Source: Nanobdellota archaeon (GTDB taxonomy: Archaea; Nanobdellota; Nanobdellia; SCGC-AAA011-G17; JAFCDX01). From it: 18,431 bases of DNA. A program made the position numbers and the translations under genes. The notes under the pieces were generated by a model that saw only the letters and a program-made list of their open reading frames with translations, was not told where the DNA came from and searched no databases. Where the stretch lies: assembly GCA_018816585.1 (NCBI GenBank), contig JAHIVQ010000045.1, positions 1-18,431 of the forward strand, read 5' to 3'. The first letter of the stretch is position 1; every line of letters starts with the position of its first letter. Below, piece by piece: positions 16,901 through 18,431 of this stretch.

Positions 16901-17008
16901 ATTTCTAATGCCAAATAGGTCTTCTACAGATATAACTCTACTTTCAATTTTAAGATGTTCTTTAAAAATTTTTATAATCTCTTGGTCGGTTAAAAATAAA
17001 TTCTCCAT
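13952..17008 (-). CDS. DUF262-DUF262-HNH-AlbA_2 fusion, probable restriction/defence protein
   Basis: This 1018-residue protein has four recognisable parts. DUF262 copy 1 (about 25-210) has RPYYQRKYVW (43-52) and DGRQR (86-90), followed by a helical region to about 400. DUF262 copy 2 (about 405-600) has RPIYQR (426-431), DGQQR (470-474) and RLNSKPYPI (554-562), also followed by helices to about 780. An HNH nuclease (about 785-848) has C799-x2-C802, D815-H816, N830 and H835-x2-C838. The C-terminal AlbA_2/Schlafen-type domain (about 868-1012) has LEFKSTLLW, TIAGFNNSEGGILLIGVD and FFIRSGNST. DUF262 proteins with nuclease partners include the type IV restriction enzyme GmrSD, BrxU and SspE, where DGQQR belongs to the NTP-dependent sensor. 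A defence role here is inferred. No methylase or partner gene lies beside it. The start has a TATA-like box about 26 bp upstream and no Shine-Dalgarno sequence. Confidence 0.88.
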   Translation of the reverse strand: MENLFLTDQEIIKIFKEHLKIESRVISVEDLFGIRNRTQIDYRPYYQRKYVWNNEKATYFMESILIGTEIPPLIFFHGNNQIEIIDGRQRFETIKNFMEDKLVLNPKGLMILKSLGKLSFSKLNKDILIRFLDSKIRVIDFRVINEPKLDPKKEDLIKKEIFRRYNSGITPLRRSDVDKATFIDDPITKKIKEKFQNDDTFYKKNLELFFPKRTNYEGKALLEELISKIRLLTVLHLIPIKYYSTLSNRKDIMNMFYHKYSEEEESLDLFMSEYEKRIEYLYSIKKNINNVYYNQLISECMYWVFGVIENEGFALKDILDTKFLEELSKIFESNIQIFSLENSHFYKEFNQRHRFTLEIFEKKLKKDFKNYLDSYNAREIRGNIDLEKENLKEEVIESLFITKPAPTDITIESIKTKMQRDNFRVRPIYQRNEVMNITKASSLIESILLDIKLPPLFVYKNCNSVYEVVDGQQRILAILGFIGETYKDENGNTAQSNKHEFKLKELTIYNELEGLKFRDLEQRYQNKILDFNLSVVEIDSKINENFNPIDLFIRLNSKPYPIKENTFEMWNSYADIDIIKKIKENVKKVEGWFYIRQPKNNNRMENEELYTTLAYIDHMQTFKNEKISKTIDFHKRQDRIACRISDKKYISKLLSHSTTGEKDKDNFLNSIKNIELLILKIRTLLITSDIDKDKLDSYLENELNSLFGLKSRRRLQNFYFLYSMINEINIEMIREKRQEIFQDIQKIYEKLNQVKETENEDIYFEILSNLRDKYDLDKRKVILNDDEKKQLLKNQNNICPICSLSLFYGENIEVDHIKPISKGGRDDIINLQMVHADCNKRKGSKIIIPLVSEDNNFEDVKSYLQRYEDENLEFKSTLLWNIIGKLKDKKIEESVLKTIAGFNNSEGGILLIGVDNQKNILGLNYDLQEGNLLDIDKFEIHLRNIMGERLIVDDGYISKNVKIKFESVDDKTICIINVKKGKKPIYTKDNKFFIRSGNSTIEIGINEVYEYIKNSFES

Positions 17009-17029
17009 ATATCAGGCGTATTTATCCAA

Positions 17030-17037
17030 GTTTATAA
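17030..17037 (-). promoter_or_regulatory. TATA-like box of the DUF262 gene
   Basis: The minus strand reads TTATAAAC within the AT-rich run AATATTATAAAC, centred about 25 bp before the ATG at 17008. This spacing predicts a leaderless mRNA and agrees with the missing Shine-Dalgarno sequence. The BRE is not obvious. The same stretch read on the plus strand (TTTATAATA) could also drive transcription towards the hairpin region, so orientation is uncertain. Confidence 0.4.
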
Positions 17038-17121
17038 TATTTTCCATAATTGGTTGTATTTCCATCGCCATCCCCAATTCGTCGTTTTTAGTTTCTCATT
17101 AAAATTGTTCCTTATCAGTTA

Positions 17122-17141
17122 ATGCCACTAAAATGTGACAT
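17122..17141 (-). repeat. Inverted repeat / hairpin A
   Basis: On the minus strand ATGTCAC and GTGGCAT pair as a 7-bp stem (with one G-U) around a 6-base loop. The plus-strand version has one mismatch, so a minus-strand RNA is slightly favoured. It could be part of a structured RNA, a transcript end, or a mobile-element remnant. No T-tract follows. Confidence 0.45.
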
Positions 17142-17144
17142 CCT

Positions 17145-17164
17145 CTGTTGCCTAAAGGCGACAG
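17145..17164 (+). repeat. Inverted repeat / hairpin B
   Basis: On the plus strand CTGTTGCC and GGCGACAG form an 8-bp stem (with one G-U) around the four-base loop TAAA. The minus-strand version has one C-A mismatch. It lies 3 bases from hairpin A. This is the most GC-rich spot in this part of the window. The function is unknown. Confidence 0.5.
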
Positions 17165-17200
17165 CGTCCTTACGATGAATGATACATTTCTTGATTTTAA

Positions 17201-17911
17201 TTATATCCTCCAAATAAACTCAAAATAACTTTTAAAACCATCAGAAACAGACTTTTCTTTGATTAAGATAGCATGTGGATTTTCAGACCATACAACTATT
17301 GCTATATTATTACTATAAATATAAGTGGACATATTGCTCTTAGAACCATTTTTAATGAATTTCATCTTACAAAGAGGAATTTTCCTTAATTCCTTATTAT
17401 TCTTAGCAGATTCATCAAATATCATTCTAATTGATATCTTTTTTCTTACTCTTTCCTTATCAAATTTAAAAAAATAATACTTTAAGATTTCATTGACATT
17501 TATTGTATCTCCAAAAATTAGTATTTCTTTTCCTTCTTTCAGTTGATCATCAAATACACTTTTTAATGCTTGTTTACCTCTGAAAAACAAGGTTTCTTTT
17601 TTCTCCTTAGGAATTTTCTTAAAATCTTCAAGTTCAGGAATAATGCTTTTTAGATTATCCTCTTTCTCTTTCAAAATTTCAAGAAGTCTTGAAGGATCAA
17701 CAGCTTCAAAGTATTTTCTGTTATTTGTCTTAATATAACTAACAAGTCCTTTTTCAATCAATCTCTCAATAGAATCATAAATACTTCTTCTATGAAGCCC
17801 TGTTTTTCTTACTATTTCACCAGCAAGAGAACTACCTTCTTTTAATAGCATCAAATAAACTTTTATTTCAATTTCTGTCAATCCTACTTCTTTCAATAGA
17901 TTGGTATCCAT
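17201..17911 (-). CDS. TrmB-family transcriptional regulator
   Basis: The 236 residues fit TrmB-family proteins, which are archaeal regulators with an N-terminal winged helix and a C-terminal effector domain. The DNA-binding part is at about 10-70: LTEIEIKVYLMLLKEG, then AGEIVRKTGLHRRSIYDSIE with the probable recognition helix at about 38-52, then RLIEKGLVSYI as the wing. A linker helix follows at about 73-98. The C-terminal half (about 106-236) resembles the phospholipase-D-like TrmB effector module, with FFRGKQALKSVFDDQLKEGK and EILIFGD. The ligand cannot be predicted, although sugars are ligands for some members. It is divergent from an unidentified gene across 86 bp containing an inverted repeat, so control of itself and that neighbour is plausible. 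A TATA box lies about 25 bp before the ATG. Confidence 0.88.
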   Translation of the reverse strand: MDTNLLKEVGLTEIEIKVYLMLLKEGSSLAGEIVRKTGLHRRSIYDSIERLIEKGLVSYIKTNNRKYFEAVDPSRLLEILKEKEDNLKSIIPELEDFKKIPKEKKETLFFRGKQALKSVFDDQLKEGKEILIFGDTINVNEILKYYFFKFDKERVRKKISIRMIFDESAKNNKELRKIPLCKMKFIKNGSKSNMSTYIYSNNIAIVVWSENPHAILIKEKSVSDGFKSYFEFIWRI

Positions 17912-17931
17912 ATTATCAAATATTATAATAA

Positions 17932-17939
17932 TTTATAAA
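17932..17939 (-). promoter_or_regulatory. TATA box of the TrmB-family gene
   Basis: The minus strand reads TTTATAAA, preceded by CCACAAAA as a possible BRE, centred about 24.5 bp before the ATG at 17911. A leaderless transcript is predicted. It lies in the palindrome AATTTATAAATT (17930-17941). One arm of the adjacent inverted repeat overlaps the BRE position, so a bound regulator would block promoter recognition. Confidence 0.6.
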
Positions 17940-17942
17940 TTT

Positions 17943-17964
17943 TGTGGTAAAGAATAACACCACA
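17943..17964. promoter_or_regulatory. Inverted repeat in the divergent promoter region, candidate operator
   Basis: TGTGGT (17943-17948) and ACCACA (17959-17964) form a perfect 6-bp inverted repeat with a 10-bp spacer, so the half-sites are 16 bp apart centre to centre. It lies between the two divergent promoters and touches the BRE side of the regulator gene's TATA box. This position suits a dimeric winged-helix protein such as the adjacent TrmB-family product. Binding is inferred only. It does not match the TACT-AGTA TM box of Thermococcus TrmB. Confidence 0.45.
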
Positions 17965-17968
17965 TGAA

Positions 17969-17976
17969 TTTTTATC
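17969..17976 (+). promoter_or_regulatory. Weak TATA-like box of the rightmost gene
   Basis: TTTTTATC is centred about 25 bp before the ATG at 17998, the same geometry as the other unit heads in the window. It is a poorer TATA match than the others, so the promoter may need an activator, or the palindromic TATA at 17932-17939 may serve both directions. Confidence 0.35.
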
Positions 17977-17997
17977 CAACTTTTATCTATATTTATC

Positions 17998-18431
17998 ATG
18001 AATAAATCCCAATATTTTCGTAAGCCAACTGCAAAAGAAATAACTAAAGGTAAATCTGCATTAGAAGCAGATTCTAATTTAATAAATGCAATAGAATCTC
18101 TAAAAGAAGATCAATTTTTAAGAATAAAAAGAGAACTGCATTCTTTTGAAAAACCAAAGAAATTCATAAGACATGCTCCTGATTTAAAGATAGTTATGCC
18201 TTCAACAATAAGGGAGCATATAGAAGCAAGAAAAACTCCGGTTATTTATAGATTAGAAACAATGAAAGATATAAAAGATCCTTATTACGCTTGTTATTCT
18301 CATGTTCCACTAAGAACAAATGATAGAACAACAAGAAGAATATCCTTAGTTAATTGTGTTGATGGAGCCCAATTATATGCTTATATGCAAAATAATTCTG
18401 CAGGTGCAAAAGTCCTGGATTTTGATGAATC
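17998..18431 (+). CDS. Unidentified protein, 3' end cut by window
   Basis: An open frame starts at the ATG at 17998 and continues to the window edge, giving 144 residues. An in-frame TGA at 17965 limits any extension upstream. I do not recognise the family. The visible part is soluble and charged, with no signal peptide or membrane helix. It starts MNKSQYFRKPTAKEITKGK, has a helical region with IESLKEDQFLRIKRELHSFE, then KIVMPSTIREHIEARKTPVI, and from about 94 a segment with PYYACYSHVPL and RTNDRTTRRISLVNC that looks like folded beta structure. Codon use resembles the neighbours. It is divergent from the TrmB-family regulator, which may control it. Confidence 0.75.
   Translation, partial: MNKSQYFRKPTAKEITKGKSALEADSNLINAIESLKEDQFLRIKRELHSFEKPKKFIRHAPDLKIVMPSTIREHIEARKTPVIYRLETMKDIKDPYYACYSHVPLRTNDRTTRRISLVNCVDGAQLYAYMQNNSAGAKVLDFDE

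Larger units (their letters stand above)
17009..17200. other. Gap with GC-rich double hairpin and interrupted upstream frame
   Basis: This 192-bp gap separates the TrmB-like gene from the DUF262 gene. It contains the TATA-like box of the DUF262 gene, two adjacent inverted repeats at 17122-17164, and a 27-codon open stretch (17012-17095, minus) in frame with the DUF262 gene but closed by TGA just before its ATG. Positions 17122-17170 have 24 G or C in 49 bases, clearly richer than the surrounding AT-rich DNA. I recognise no known RNA family or insertion-sequence end. Confidence 0.6.

Noticed and set aside
17100..17200. Possible C/D box RNA or tRNA in the GC-rich gap
   Set aside because: ATGA-like and CTGA-like words are present, but not in the order and spacing of C, D', C' and D boxes. 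No cloverleaf can be drawn.
17009..17200. Insertion-sequence end
   Set aside because: The hairpins could suit an IS200/IS605-type end, but there is no transposase, no recognisable target site and no second copy in the window.
1..18431. CRISPR array or tandem repeats
   Set aside because: I found no regularly spaced direct repeats anywhere in the window.

Overview
This window is archaeal. The evidence is the archaeal/eukaryotic ribosomal proteins eS4, eL32 and eL19, a SUI1-type initiation factor (aIF1) next to the RNase P protein Rnp1, an archaeal-type SecY followed by an EMC3/DUF106 membrane protein, a TrmB-family regulator, and TATA-box promoters. The DNA is strongly AT-rich. Several ribosomal proteins carry lineage-like Lys/Glu-rich tails. 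A small-genome DPANN-type archaeon (Woesearchaeota/Pacearchaeota-like) is my best guess, but it is an inference from style and not from a marker phylogeny.

Layout. Positions 1 to 13738 (minus strand) hold one uninterrupted S10-spc ribosomal superoperon. In transcription order it reads uL3, uL4, uL23, uL2, uS19, uL22, uS3, uL29, aIF1, Rnp1, uS17, uL14, uL24, eS4, uL5, uS14, uS8, uL6, eL32, eL19, uL18, uS5, uL30, uL15, SecY and a DUF106/EMC3-family membrane protein cut by the window start. Neighbouring genes overlap (usually by 4 nt, twice by 11 nt) or lie 0 to 4 nt apart, so this is probably one translationally coupled unit. Many internal genes have a Shine-Dalgarno sequence (GGAG, GAGGT or GGTGA).

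Positions 13739 to 13951 are a short gap with two TATA-like promoters for uL3. Positions 13952 to 17008 (minus) encode the most notable gene, a 1018-residue protein with two DUF262 (ParB/GmrS-like) modules, an HNH nuclease and a C-terminal Schlafen-type AlbA_2 domain. It looks like a stand-alone defence or restriction protein placed directly upstream of the ribosomal operon. Positions 17009 to 17200 hold two adjacent GC-rich hairpins and an in-frame but stop-interrupted extension of the big gene. Positions 17201 to 17911 (minus) encode a TrmB-family regulator. An unidentified gene starts at 17998 (plus) and runs off the window. The 86-bp divergent gap between these last two holds TATA boxes and an inverted repeat that could be an operator.

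A recurring feature is that the first gene of each transcription unit has a TATA-like element centred about 24 to 27 bp before its ATG. This predicts leaderless transcripts at unit heads, in contrast to Shine-Dalgarno-led genes inside the operon. I saw no tRNA, rRNA, CRISPR array or complete insertion sequence.
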